Assembly: GCA_021234155.1 (NCBI GenBank)
Contig: JAJEKV010000006.1
Location: forward strand, 29,052,327-29,116,326
DNA: 64,000 bases
Source: Isoetes taiwanensis
Taxonomy: Eukaryota > Streptophyta > Lycopodiopsida > Isoetales > Isoetaceae
Direction of reading: 5' to 3'
This document shows, piece by piece, positions 20,890-32,285 of this stretch; the first letter of the stretch is position 1, and each line of letters starts with the position of its first letter. The notes below the pieces were generated by a model, which saw only the letters and a program-made list of their open reading frames with translations, did not search any database and was not told the DNA's origin. The translations under genes and the position numbers were made by a program.

Positions 20890-21570
20890 AAACTCCATTT
20901 TGTATCTTCAGGCTTCTCCAAATATCAGACAGGTCAAAAATCTTGACAAAACATTTTGTTCTCAATCTGGTTCATTCACATATTTGCATTCTTGCACAGG
21001 AACTTCTTTCTCTGATCATTTGGTTGGTTTGTATGCAGGATGCACAAGAGCTCTGCTGTTTGGATGCATCAAAGCTCCAGGTCTTGGTTCCGGAGCAATG
21101 CACATGTGTACTATGGGAATTGGAATGTTGCTCATATCTTGACATTTGCTGGCACTTGGGCTCAGACTTATTACATGCCATATGCTTCTTTGCTTCACAT
21201 ATATGGGATTCACGTGCATGTCAATTGAGGCGATCATAGGATGTTTTGGCATTGAAACCAGATGTTGATGCAGCTTCAAGGGATAATAGTGCAAGTGCAC
21301 CTGCCCATTTGGAATTGAAGTAAGCAAGTTCATTGAGAAATTCCTTAATAATGTATGTGCATGTGCAAGTAGTGCAATTCAATATATCTAAGTATCTCTA
21401 ATTCTTTTTGACATTATCATAATCTGTCTCAAGAATTTTGCCAAAGAAGGTGACTGTAAAAGTGGTAACCAGCAGTTTCTTGATTTTGTTGGCGTTTTGG
21501 AGCAAATATCAATGCTTATCTTCAATTGGGAGCCAAAGCCATCTGCTCCAACTCATGCTCAATGCTGGTG
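20890..21570 (+). pseudogene. Exon-like fragments of an unidentified gene
   Basis: Two strong exon candidates lie on the plus strand. The first runs from an acceptor at 21,040 (TTTGTATGCAG|GATGCACAAGAG) to a donor at about 21,321 (TTGAA|GTAAGC). It codes DAQELCCLDASKLQVLVPEQ and onwards, with one in-frame TAG at about 21,236. The second, about 21,424-21,570, codes CLKNFAKEGD and FLDFVGVLEQISMLIFNWEP. A weaker one precedes them (about 20,912-20,990, ASPNIRQVKNLDK). Composition is helical and Leu/Cys-rich. I cannot name the family. With similar fragments at 23.8-25.2 kb, it may be one long decayed gene. Confidence 0.45.
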
Positions 21571-22157
21571 ATTCTTGCTTGTTGTAAATTCTGTGTCCCT
21601 ACAAGTAGAATAAGTTTATATGAATGCTTCTTATAACGTGTGCCTGAGTGAACACCAAGAAGCTGAGGGATATGATCTTGGGCATGAATCTAGCCAATTC
21701 TAAGAGTAAATGTTCCGTAAAGGAAATTTCGTTCATATGCAGAATTCATAAATCATGCATAAGATCGTAACGGAACGCACAAGCTCTACACCACACACGT
21801 GTTGATTTTGCTTAGAAGCTAGAATTGCAGGAATTGTTGAGGGGGAAAAGGCAAGCCTGCTAAAGATTTTGAACGGAAGAGGGAGAAATTACTTAAAAAT
21901 GCAATGATTCACCATTAAAATGTGACAATTTCCTGACCACACTACTCTACTCCAAAATACACTAATAGCAAAAACAAAGTGTAGGGACATGGAACTAACA
22001 CATTAACAAAACAAACTAATTGATTTATCTTTATCACAAGAAGTAAAACTTGCTCTTACCACGAAGAGTAAAACTTGCGCTACTTGCTTTAAATCATCAA
22101 TAATCTTATGTAATACATCTGATAAGAATAAGGCTTAAAAAGGCCTATCAGAACTGC

Positions 22158-23327
22158 TTACTCAACAAGCAATTGTCTTGTGGGCGTCAAGCAAAACACC
22201 TGGCGAGGGATTGGGGTGGCTAAATGATTCCACTTGTTTTGGCCAAGATCAAAACAAGAGAAACCTTTTGTCCCTTCGTAACAATAATCAAAATATAGCC
22301 TACTCTCAACCATTAATATTCGTTGAACAGAGGAAATTAAGAATGGCACTTGTATGGACATGGAAAGTCTCCATTCTTGCGTGGTAGCATTGAGGATCCG
22401 AAGTGAAAAATGCTTTATGTGCTGTTGGAATTGGGGATCATACTCGACCAAAAAGATAACCTTATTCCATTCAAAAACCCAAGGTATGTGATCCCATCCG
22501 AAAACCGAAGGGATGCGAAAGGGCCAAGTGCTAAGAATGTCAACCATTGGGGTGTACAAGGAAGAGACATGGTTTGAGGCAGGATCAAAGCTATAAAGGC
22601 CATGGTTAAGGAGGACATACAATAAACCCTTGACAAGTACAGCACTCCTAAGATGTGGATAAACCCAGTCAGGGTGATGGATTGGTTTCCACAATTTGGT
22701 AGCAGAATCAAAGAGATGAAGAATTTGGTAGTCAGGGAGATGGAGCGGCCGGGGGTTGCATAAGATTAAGAATCCAGCACCACCTTCTTTGGGAAGCAAA
22801 CATACCTCACGGAACCAGCATGCTGGACTTGAATCTGCAGCCTTCCTTTTTCGAACCAAAGTCTTTCCACATGATGCCGGATTTGAACCTGCAGCCTTCC
22901 TTTCCCGAACCAGAGTCTCCTCAGATGATGCCGGATCTGGAACATAGGGCGGATTTGGAATATAGGTGCACTGCTCCAGTAAAAAGTTGCATACTGTCAG
23001 CTGGATATCTATTCCGATCGTTCGTTGAAAGAAAAGCAACCCACCTGCAGCGGCCTTGAGTTCACAGTCACCACAATCGGGCTGCCATGGTCCTGGCAGC
23101 GGCTGCCATGAATCTGTGGCGTGATCAAAACGATTGAGCTGATTATGAGTTTGCGATAGGAGGAATTCTGTGGCGTCATCAAAACGATTGAGCTGATCTT
23201 TAGTTTGAGATAGGAGGAACGGCGCATTCGATTTCATGACACATAATTGATCTAGAACTGGCAAACGTGAAAGAATATAGCGTCGTAAGATGTCCCTTGG
23301 CAGATGGCTCCATACCGCTCCGTCCAT
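22158..23327 (-). CDS. F-box/kelch-type protein, single exon
   Basis: An uninterrupted 389-codon frame; I take ATG at 23,325-23,327 (MDGAVWSHLP) as the start. The N-terminus VWSHLPRDILRRYILSRLPV matches the F-box core, which binds SKP1 in SCF ubiquitin ligases. The C-terminal two-thirds has beta-propeller-like wording (LHLFDSATKLWKPI, LYSFDPASN, LNATTQEWRLSMS, FSCFDLGQNKWNHL), as in plant F-box proteins with kelch or galactose-oxidase-like repeats. Two internal duplications stand out: FLLSQTKDQLNRFD/FLLSQTHNQLNRFD and ETLVRERKAAGSNPAS/KTLVRKRKAADSSPAC. The second half of the F-box looks short before the first duplication, so SKP1 binding is uncertain. It lies between exon-like fragments of the opposite strand. 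The intact frame amid decayed sequence suggests recent arrival or selection. Confidence 0.8.
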   Translation of the reverse strand: MDGAVWSHLPRDILRRYILSRLPVLDQLCVMKSNAPFLLSQTKDQLNRFDDATEFLLSQTHNQLNRFDHATDSWQPLPGPWQPDCGDCELKAAAGGLLFFQRTIGIDIQLTVCNFLLEQCTYIPNPPYVPDPASSEETLVRERKAAGSNPASCGKTLVRKRKAADSSPACWFREVCLLPKEGGAGFLILCNPRPLHLPDYQILHLFDSATKLWKPIHHPDWVYPHLRSAVLVKGLLYVLLNHGLYSFDPASNHVSSLYTPMVDILSTWPFRIPSVFGWDHIPWVFEWNKVIFLVEYDPQFQQHIKHFSLRILNATTQEWRLSMSIQVPFLISSVQRILMVESRLYFDYCYEGTKGFSCFDLGQNKWNHLATPIPRQVFCLTPTRQLLVE

Positions 23328-23429
23328 TTTTGTTGCCCTCAAGCCAAAAGCTACCTAATCGGTGGAGTCCGAGTGACAAAAGGCTTAAAGATTTAATTTG
23401 GAGTTCGCGTGACAAAAGAATAGAAAGAA

Positions 23430-23457
23430 AATAGGTATGCCTAAAGGCATACCTATT
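23430..23457. repeat. Perfect 12-bp-arm hairpin upstream of the F-box-type gene
   Basis: AATAGGTATGCC-TAAA-GGCATACCTATT, about 100 bp upstream of the minus-strand start codon. It could be a regulatory hairpin or a tiny transposon relic. Confidence 0.85.
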
Positions 23458-23825
23458 CTTGCCATTGTTAGTATCATTTCGTGGCCAAGGAAAAAGGTTC
23501 AGGTGTGATTTTTCATAGCAATGCCTTTGTCATTTATGAGGAAGTTAACCTCCTCCTTGAGGGGGTTAATGCGCCGAGAGGGTTATTTTGCATGACCCCC
23601 GAGAGAAGAGTAAATAACATCTCCAATAAAGAACTAGTGATGAAAGCCAGGGTTTATCAGTCATCAATACAATTGTGAAGTTGTGAACATATGTACATCA
23701 GTTTGCAAATTTTAACATTTGGAAGAGGCATAAATAGCAGAAACAAGTTTTTCATCTTGCGCGTGGCTGGTTTTTATGGTCGATTTGGAAGAGAACAAGA
23801 CTATTTATCTTTAAGAGCATGGATG

Positions 23826-25200
23826 CTGCAGATGAGATTCTTCTTCAGTGGACACAGAATAAAATTGTTATGGCTTATAATTACTCTTCCATTGATCAAG
23901 AGAAGAAAGTACTGATTTGGCATACTTGCTTTCAGATTCATTCTTATGCATAGACAGATGGTTGTACTCAGTCAGATCAGTTTGTTCGCTTCCATCTTTG
24001 CATTTTATCTTGCTATAATTTTGACTGGTAAGTAAAACTTGTCGTCCTTCAAAAAAATAATAATAATAAAATATTTTTTCCCCTTAGACAATTCGTCCTT
24101 TTTCCTTTATCTTATCTTATCTTTAGGCTTGAGTTTTTTTTTTTTTTTTTTTTTAACTTTTTTTAAGAGATGTGAATTTTTTAAGAATCGATTTCTTTTT
24201 TTTTTAGAAAATACAACGCAATGTGAATCTGCAGCAAGAATCCTACCTCTGCAAGGCCATGCATGGCTTAGGTTAAAAAAGTTAAATCAATTAATGTCAG
24301 AGTTCTTACCGGCTAAATGTTGAATACAAACAATCCGCCCATTTTGAGTTCAAGTTTGATCTTCCTAAAAAATTTAGGTCGAAGCTGCTGGTGGAAGGAA
24401 TGGTTTTGATTGTAATATTTAGTTGTTGTAGACAGTAATTCTGGCTTTTGTGTCCTTCAACCGCAACATAGTGGCAGACAGATCAAACCCTTTACATGTG
24501 GTATGGATGATGAAGCCAGTTCTAGTCAGTATATACGTGCTGCACTTCATAATACTTTGCAACTCATGGAATGCAAATCAAGATATGCTTTCAAGGTGTG
24601 TAATATTTGTTTACGTAGTGTTCTATTATTGTTTGTAATTTTAGCATTTGCATTCTTTTATGGCAGAATTAATTCCAATAAAGTAATTATAACAACGAGA
24701 TGCATGGACGAGCCTAGTTAAAATGCATTTGCTGTCTTTGCACATGACGTGTCTCTCTAACGTTACTCATTTGTTTGAGATGCAAAATCTCTTTGATTGT
24801 AAAAGAGATTTGACTGTTACAATTGCCTAAAGTTCTTTCAATGGAGGTCTGCAACCTGGCCAATGCATATTTGTTGTGGGAAGTAGATTTTCTGTGAACT
24901 GGCTAGACTGCCATACTACTTGATCTTTGTTTATTTTATGTTCTTTTACAATTATTTTATGCTCGCCAGTGGTTAATTCTGCTCTTTTGATTAGAACAAA
25001 TAAGTAACAAAGTGTTTGATGTGTTGTTGGGGCCACCATACAAGACAATAACCTATCATGGTAAGAATGGACAAGATGCTCAAAAAATTGCTTCCAAGCT
25101 TACCCATCTATTTTCCAGTCTGCATTTTTTATTATTTGAATTTTAGTCTTATAGATTCAGAGCAGGCTGATCTTGGAGCTGGAAGCAGGATTCCAATGGT
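23826..25200 (+). pseudogene. Exon-like fragments of an unidentified multi-exon gene
   Basis: Plus-strand pieces with good borders: about 23,824-24,029, MDAADEILLQWTQNKIVMAY and onward to ...CYNFDW|GTAAGT, with one TAG; 24,477-24,595, FTCGMDDEASSSQYIRAALH...YAFK|GTGTGT; 24,995-25,060, ISNKVFDVLLGPPYKTITYH|GTAAGA, also readable on to KIASKLTHLFSS; and 25,165-25,200, EQADLGAGSRIPM|GTAATA. The pieces read as one helical, intracellular-type protein. I do not recognise it. At least one in-frame stop suggests decay. Confidence 0.45.
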
Positions 25201-25559
25201 AATATACTATTATGTCACATAACATAGAATGATAGAATCTTTGCTTATGAAGAACAACATGGAATTGAATTCCTTGGATGCCGTCAGTTGAGTAAATGCT
25301 TCACAAAGAGTGTATTCCCATGCTTTCTATAATAACGTGTGTATTCTATATCATCACAAAGCTTGTGATAAAACTTGTGGCCTGGACTTGACAACTTCCA
25401 AGGTATGTACTTGGCAACTTCCAAAGTACGTGGTAGTTTGTATTCATAATATTATATACAGGTTGCATGGGATGTCCATTACGAATAGCAAATTTACCCT
25501 GTGTTTTAAACAAAAAGTGGCATTAAGGTGTCTTTAGATAAAATGTTCAAGCCCTAGAG

Positions 25560-26558
25560 CTTCTTCAGAGGGTACGTAATGCGGGAAGGGGACCGAGAAG
25601 AACACTTCGTCAACGAGTCAACGCAACATCCCGGTCGGTGAATCTTCTCTTGCGGTCGCCCTCACTAAACCGACCTGAATCTGAACTACGATTAGGACTC
25701 TACTCCAAGCTAAGAAGATTGGCTCTGCTCTACACGGATTAGCATGTGATTCTCTGGCACAACCCAAAATGGCAGTGGCTAGGGTGCAGTGGCTAGGGTG
25801 TAGCGTTGGCCATACGGATTTGCAGGGATTATTCTGCCACAAGCTAAATTGACGGTGCATTTAAGCCGTGGATATTTTCCTCTCATAATATTCATAAAGA
25901 TTTGGTGCAGACTTTATGGTAAGCTCATTCAATCGATAGTGCCCAACCTGTGATTCAAGAATAGATACAAGATGCATGAATTTTTCCCGGCTTTATGAGC
26001 AAAGGATAAGATGAAATGTTCAAGCGCCACAATATTGTTCTTAGTACCCATAGCTTATGCTATGTAGTATGTAGTAACTTTATATAAGAAGAGAAGGAAC
26101 AGAAATACGCATAGATATATGGTATCTGATGAATGAAAGTGTGCTTTATAGAATCTTGGGTGTTTAAATGAGTGCAAGTTACTCTGGGTTGCTTTAGTGA
26201 AAGCCAAATTACATTATGGGCCTGCTATGCCTTTTATTTTATTGTTTTTGAAGGATGAACTTTAATTAACAATATTCAAAGTACATAAAGGCCGGCATAG
26301 GAGAACACTCACCCAGGTTAACATACTCAGACGATAGCTCAAATATTGTACAAACACACTTTTCATACCTCTTACTGGATGAATACACCCTGACTATTGT
26401 GATGCTCCCGACCAAATATACGTCGCTCGGCCGTACGTCTTGTAGGAAATCCCCCATCCAGCGCTCCGACTGCATGGGCCCTCCGTCTATCCTGCACTCC
26501 ATGGTGTCCCTAGTGCAGGAAGTGGACACGAAAGTGTCTTGCGCGCCCTTCCCTTATG
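25560..26558. other. Intergenic / probable internal region of a minus-strand LTR element
   Basis: No protein family is recognised. There is a 14-bp tandem pair (AGTGGCTAGGGTGC/T) at about 25,775-25,802. Minus-strand sequence from 26,529 to 26,266 is open for 87 codons right after the presumed primer site at 26,560, as a leader ORF might be, but it has no known domain. Confidence 0.35.
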
Positions 26559-26571
26559 GGCTCTTATAACA
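26559..26571 (-). other. Degenerate primer binding site
   Basis: The plus strand reads GGCTCTTATAACA; the expected complement of the initiator-Met site is GCTCTGATACCA (two differences). It sits directly at the LTR edge. Confidence 0.5.
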
Positions 26572-28002
26572 GTGGAAGCATAAACAAATGTCAGCACTAA
26601 CAACAACAATATATCTAACTCGAAGGGTAGCACATCCGTACATCCATAGATACAACAGAGATATCAATATGCCATATCCTACCCAGGCTCAGAGTCATAG
26701 GGAGGTAGACTGACAGCTGGGCCTCAAGATAGAGCAGACCGAGATGTAACAATGACGGGGCTGGCTATAGACAATGGCTAAGGTTGACCACTCCATCTGC
26801 CCCTCCTATGCATACTATGTAGACGGGCTAATCGGGCACTGGCATGACCATACCCTGCTGGATACGCAATCTCATGGCATCACCCATCGAGACTACTCCA
26901 GGTTACATCTCCCCGGTCCGATGAGTCAGGAAGAGTTGCTTCTCCCCTTTCAGAGGTCTAGTGGCTCCACAGGCAGCTAGAGAATCGTGGCGACACACGA
27001 ATCGTACCCGATTGAACCCCCCAAAACAAGAGCCAGGCCGACACCTGCAACTTTTGAGAGGCAGGGCGATACCATTGCCCCAGGAGGTGTCAGACCCATA
27101 CCCGGCCCACTTGAAGTGACCAACTATAGGCCTAGCCTGCTATGGGTCCCCAGTAACCGCGCTCAGCAGGGACCTCCCTCCACTTTGCCACTAGCCCCGT
27201 TGTGTGGTGCTAAGTCACTTCATAGCCCCTGTAGCCGGGTGGGTTACTATGTACAGGCCGCATATAATAGGAACTAAGGGGTCTAAACTAGGAGCACCAT
27301 CTAAATAATGGCATTTAGGTGTCTACCCCCCTTCCCAAAACAAGAGGAGCAAGCATGATCAACCAAAATCATACATCAACATAACATGATCAATAATGAA
27401 GACATCTAATCCTAATCACATACATCTAACTTACAGTAGGGTTCATTGATTAGGGTTTCAGACCTAGACTGAGGATTATAGGAAGGCTCTACTCACAAGA
27501 CAAGTTACTAGGTCATCTAGAATCCTAGGTTCCAGATGATCTACCTATGAAGCTACTATGAATACCTGCTCCGGACGAACTTCCTCCAACTCCTGGGGTG
27601 TCCATCTCTTGACGATGCGATTCCTCCTCCTTCTAATGAGTGTATTGCCTTGGGGCTATCGATCTGAGCTATGTTACAATGAACGGTGTCCGAAACGGAG
27701 TTCCAGGCGAAGAGGCAAGTGGAGCCAAAAGTGGCCTAGGGTTAGGGTTAGGGTACTTATAAGTTAGTGTTCCCTGTTACTGCCATGTGGCTCCAATGGA
27801 GTGCTTCCATGTGGCAGGTGCCCAATAGGTTAAGGCCATGTGGAAATGGCCTTACGCCTAAGGTTGGCTAAGTTATGTAAATAACTTAGTCATGCTCCCT
27901 TTTGCCACTAACTATGGTAGACAAGGCTATAATGATAGACTTGTATGGTGACGGGCCTAGGAATATACGTATTTATGGCGTATATTTTCCAAGAACGTCA
28001 CA
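26572..28002 (-). mobile_element. Diverged LTR of the 7.2-kb retrotransposon family, reverse orientation
   Basis: On the minus strand it starts TGTGACGTTC at 28,002 and runs collinear with the LTR at 7,233-8,752, sharing the paired TATACG box, CCCTAACCCTAACCCT, GGGAAGGGGGGTAGA, GGCCTGTACATAG, GGAGGGGCAGATGGAG and TGACTCTGAGCCTGGGTAGGAT. Its 3' end is followed by the degenerate primer site, so it is a 5' LTR whose element once extended leftwards. The other LTR is not visible. Confidence 0.7.
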
Positions 28003-29190
28003 ACTATCCACAACATGAAGTGTCCTTTCCCAAATAGCATATTTGACCTGTTCTTTCCGAGTGGATGCCAGGGTGTTTTTTAGTGGCCCCGGCGGGCCAG
28101 TTGGCCACACATTCACATATTTCGTAAAATAGCCGGCCACGCCAGAGTAGGATGCATTCTCACCATGACCAAAGGGTGGTGGCCAGTTCAAAACACTAAC
28201 TTATTAAATTCACTCCATAAGTAGCCAATTTGATATTTGCCAAATCTCTGAACCCCTAAGGCGTGGCCATTCCAAAATATTATACGGGTTAACGGCTTGT
28301 TGTGGTGGCCATTTAAACCATGGAATAATTTTATAATTCTAGGGTTATGGCCAAACTCTATATTGGCCAAGTGTAGGGACATAATTTCGCCACTTCTAGG
28401 GGGTTAAAGTCTTTTTGAGTTTAGCCCTAAAATTCTAAAGGCATTTCTAATAATATAGTATTTTTTTTTTCTTATGTTCAAATTTATTTTCAATCGATTT
28501 GCATTTTGCATCCCAAATTCGTTCTTCATCATCCAGCCCCGAATCTCCTATTCATCATCCCAACTAAAATTAAGGTTAGTTTCCATTTACTAAGTACCTA
28601 CAATATGGTTTTCGATGAGATCCATCCTACCAAATCCATGTGTGCTTCTGCCTACATTCTGCATGTTTAATACAAATCTTATAGTAATCTTAGTTGGAGA
28701 AGCATAGTAGCATGTATTTGTTTGTGAGCTGCATACAACATCATAGACACTAGAGATTGTCTTATTCAACGTGGCTATCATCTTTATGTGTTAGATCTTT
28801 GGATGTGGCCAATTCAAATTTCTGGAAAAAAAAAAAAATAGTTCCTCGATTTCGCCATTTAAGTTATAACCTCTTGGTGTAACGATGTGAAAAAGGGCCA
28901 GGCCAAACTACGCTTAGCAAATTATCCAGGGTAAGTAGTAGCCAATATATTACGCCCCGTCAAATATGTAGGGAGGTTAAAAAATACCCTGGTGGATGCT
29001 ATGTATGAGATGTATAACCTATATCGCAGCTGAGAAAGTAGAAGCGGGTTGTACCTCTGCATTACGAAAAATCTTCATCCACCGCCTCTTCCAGATAAGC
29101 CATAGCAGCCATGCCTTACAAAGGTGAAAACCTAAATTCTCTGCACATGTCCACCCGGTAGAATATATGTCCAGAAGAACCTCTTGATTG
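28003..29190. other. Intergenic, no supported gene
   Basis: A/T-rich sequence with no recognised coding or repeat structure. The part next to the LTR (28,003-28,390) is stop-poor on the minus strand, but no domain can be named. Confidence 0.35.
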
Positions 29191-29195
29191 TGCAA

Positions 29196-30036
29196 TTTTT
29201 TTTTTTTTTTTTTTTTTTTATTTCTTGGGGGGGAACAAAAAGTTTATTAATCAACTAGAATAAGTACAAAATGAATATTTGTCATCTACTTGTGTAAGCA
29301 TAAGAGGGTACTACTAACACGAGCCTACGACACAATGTACTTACTTCATACTAGATAAATAAAAGGAGATACGGCTCCGCTTAAGGGTCTAAATGTATTG
29401 GACTTGTAACAGAGTCAAATCAGATGTGACTACTGGAATCTCAGGAGAGTTTGAAGATGTATCTTGGACCTGTGGCAAGGCAGTATTATCTTCAGCCAAA
29501 TCAGCCCATTGAAGTGGAAAGAAGCGACCATATGCAATAGAAGGAAAAGAAACATGTAGAGCAAGTGCTGAGGAGAGCTGAAATGCAGATGTGTTAGAAC
29601 CCTTAGCTGACTTACGAGGTTGACGAAGAGCAGATGGATGTTTGAGTGGAGGATGGGTACCACGATAATCAATATCCATGTACTGCCCACAAGCCTCTTC
29701 AATTTGCTCTTATGACACCTCTGAATCTCATGCAGCTTTTGCCTCCATTGGTCCAGCAGCAGAAGCGTGGGACCAACGGCTGGAATAGGAGGAAGTCATA
29801 AGGAGACGAGGGACATCCATTGAAGAAGGAGCAGAGCTAGAAGCAGAATTTGCAGCAGAGGTAACTGGAGAAGCCTGCTGGTAAGACCTACGATATTGAG
29901 CAAAGAGAGGGACCTCACGGAACATAAGAGCCAGCTCTGGTCCATTTAACAATCGTAGCTTGAAAGGAAAGAACATGGGCCCACTCTGAACAACAATTGT
30001 CTGAGGCAAAACAGATGAATGGATCGTGCTATACAA
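29196..30036 (-). pseudogene. Polyadenylated retrocopy-like sequence, unidentified
   Basis: On the minus strand one frame runs from 30,036 to 29,389 with two stops near 29,705-29,725. It reads YSTIHSSVLPQTIVVQ, a Ser/Ala-rich stretch, then MDIDYRGTHPPLKHPSALRQ and a low-complexity C-terminus ending LTLLQVQYI. About 150 bp downstream there is AATAAACTTTTTG, then CCCCCCC, then a run of 24 A at 29,219-29,196. A signal followed by a pure A tail is the hallmark of reverse-transcribed mRNA or a LINE 3' end. I do not recognise the protein. Confidence 0.55.
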
Positions 30037-30289
30037 ATCTTAGTAATGCCATTGGTTATAGCATGTTGCAAGTGAAGTCCAATTTCATTAGCAATAGCAG
30101 GTGAAAAAGTAGATGTATCTACCTTAATATCAAAGGTAGATGATGCTTTGAGGGACAAGTCCAGGAAACAAGAGCAACTTAACAAGCTTAAGGAATCTAT
30201 AAAGAATGCAAAGATAAAGTTGACAGAAAAGGAAAGACATAATTGCTAAAGAAAGTTGCAGTAGTAAAATTGAGGGGCTTCTCAAGTTC

Positions 30290-30560
30290 ATGGAGTCTTG
30301 TTCACCTTTGAATTTGCAGCCATTGCCTTCTCAAGAGACATCACGTGATGAATGCAAAACAACATTTTTTACTAGTTGCTTGTCTTGTGGACATGGATTC
30401 AGTTCAACTGATCCAATAATCCTTGCTCCATGTCTACATGCTTACCACTTGCTATGCCTCTCTTACTGTGTTTCGAGTAGCACAAAATGTATTGATGGTT
30501 ATCTTTGGGATGCCAAGTTCTCAACTGCACTGGGCTTTGAAACTTTAGGTATGTATTTTG
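30290..30560 (+). pseudogene. RING-like Cys/His fragment
   Basis: The frame holds CLSCGHGFSSTDPIILAPCL followed by HAYHLLCLSYC and later a further Cys. C-x2-C ... C-x-H-x2-H-x2-C spacing is close to a RING or related zinc finger. The frame enters A/T-rich sequence after LGFETLG|GTATGT at about 30,549, which could be a splice donor. It is too short to be a whole protein; origin unknown. Confidence 0.35.
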
Positions 30561-30780
30561 AGATAAGAAATTGTAGCTTAATAAAATTCTATAGTTTAAT
30601 GCATGTTAGTTCAAATGTAGACTACATTTACATGGCTAATATTTGCATGATATGGTGCATGCATTTTCTTTGTATTGAATAGTGTATGTGAACTAAAATG
30701 GCTTGTTTGCACTTGTGGTGTACATATAAGTAGTGCTAAATTTTCATGGGTTAGAATGCAAGAAAACATCTGTACAAGAG

Positions 30781-31440
30781 TTTTTTTTTTTTTTTTTGAA
30801 GAATTGTCATCAATATATTAAAAAAATGGTAATGTTACAAAGCAAGCGAGGAGGAAGGAGAACTGCCCCAAAGAGACAGCGATACCTCGACACTCCACAA
30901 CAAACTCACAGAAAAACTGCACCTCTACTGTTGTACAAACCGACCTCACCATCTACAACACCCAAGAAGTCCCGCCAAATGGCAAACTTCCGCTCTACTA
31001 ATCCCAGGAACACCAGAAAGCTTTGAAATAGCTTGTACCTGAGTCGAGGAATCAGAGAGGCTGCAGGCTGTTGAATCCCCTGAAAGATCCACAATCGCCG
31101 CCGCTTCCAAATCAGTCACACCAACCAAGCCACGCACAGATGCAAGGCTTGCTGCCGCAAGAGCGGCCAAGCACCAGGATACACATGAAGCAGCAACTGC
31201 TGGCTAGTCAATCTCACCTGAAACATAGCCCTGTCCCAATCCCAGGCAACCTGCAAGTGAGGGCATAAAACCAGACAATGCTCCACAGTCTCACAATGAA
31301 GGCCAGAATAAGGGCAGAGAGGGCTCACACCCGGCCTAAACTGACTCATAAGGGCATTCACCCTGATAAAGCGGTGCACCACCTGCCACAGAAGCACCCT
31401 AACCTTCGGTAGGGGAAGTGAGCTCCATGTCCACCTTGGC
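30781..31440 (-). mobile_element. LINE 3' end, 5'-truncated (copy 1)
   Basis: The element reads on the minus strand and ends in an A tail (T-run 30,781-30,797). Its coding part (31,442-31,116) gives WSSLPLPKVRVLLWQVVHRF and CPYSGLHCETVEHCLVLCPH, with the W-x3-hydrophobic entry and C-x-H-C order of the zf-RVT domain at the C-terminus of plant L1-type reverse transcriptases. RT proper is missing. A second copy lies at 39,573-40,240 with closely matching sequence. Confidence 0.85.
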
Positions 31441-32285
31441 ATGTTTGAGCCACCTTGGCATGTTTGAGACTAGGTCGCATGTTAGACCCTAGGTGGCATG
31501 TTGGAGTGCACGTGACATGTTTGAGCCACCTTGGCATGTTGGAGCCCACATGGCATGTTTGAGCCACCTTTGCATGTTGGAGCCTAGGTGGCATGTTGTA
31601 GCCTGCGTGGCATTTCGGAGCCTAGGTGACATGTTTGAGCCACCTGGGCATGTTGGAGCCGAGGTGGCATGTTGGAGCCCACTTGGCATGTTTGAGCCAC
31701 CTTGGCATGTTGGAGCCTAGGTGCCATGCTGGAGCTCGCGTGGCATGTCTGAGCCACCTTGGCATGTTGGAGCCTAGGTGGCATATTGGATCCTAGGTGG
31801 CATGTTGGAGCCCGCGTGACATGTTTGAGCCACCTTGGCATGTTTGAGAGTTGGTCGCATGTTGGAGCCTAGGTGGTATGTTGGAGCCCACGTGGCATGT
31901 TTGAGCCACCTTGGCATGTTGGAGCCTAGTTGGCATGGTGGAGCCCACGAGTCATGTTTGCGCCACCTTGGCATATTGAAACCTAGGTGGCATTTTGGAG
32001 CCGCATGGCATTTCAGAGCCTAGATGGCATGTTTGAGCCACCTTGGCATGTTGGAGCTCGCGTGGCATTTTGGAGCCTAGGTGGCATGTTTGGGCCACCT
32101 TGGCATGTTGGAGCCGAGATGTCATGTTGGAGTCCACGTGGCATGTTTGAGCCATCTTGGCGTGTTGGAGCCTAGATGGCATGTTTGAGCCACCTTAGCA
32201 TGTTTGAGACTAGGTTGCATGTTGGAGCCTAGATGGCATATTGCAGCCCACGTGGCATGTTTGAGCCACCTTGACATGTTGGAGC
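31439..32285. repeat. 19-bp minisatellite, about 45 units
   Basis: The unit is CATGTTKGAGCCNNNNTGG, with three main variants (ACCT, TAGG and CACG at the variable four bases), partly arranged as a higher-order series. Its first bases overlap the LINE sequence CCATGTCCACCTTGGCATG, so it probably grew from the LINE edge. Because 19 is not a multiple of three and few stops occur, both strands look open over long stretches; these readings are not genes. Confidence 0.95.

Noticed and set aside
31358-32182. Many overlapping open frames on both strands resembling Cys/His repeat proteins
   Set aside because: A 19-bp minisatellite with few stop codons opens every frame; the apparent repeats follow the DNA unit, not a protein design.
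31439-32285. CRISPR-like regular repeats
   Set aside because: Units are contiguous 19-mers without unique spacers, in a eukaryotic sequence.
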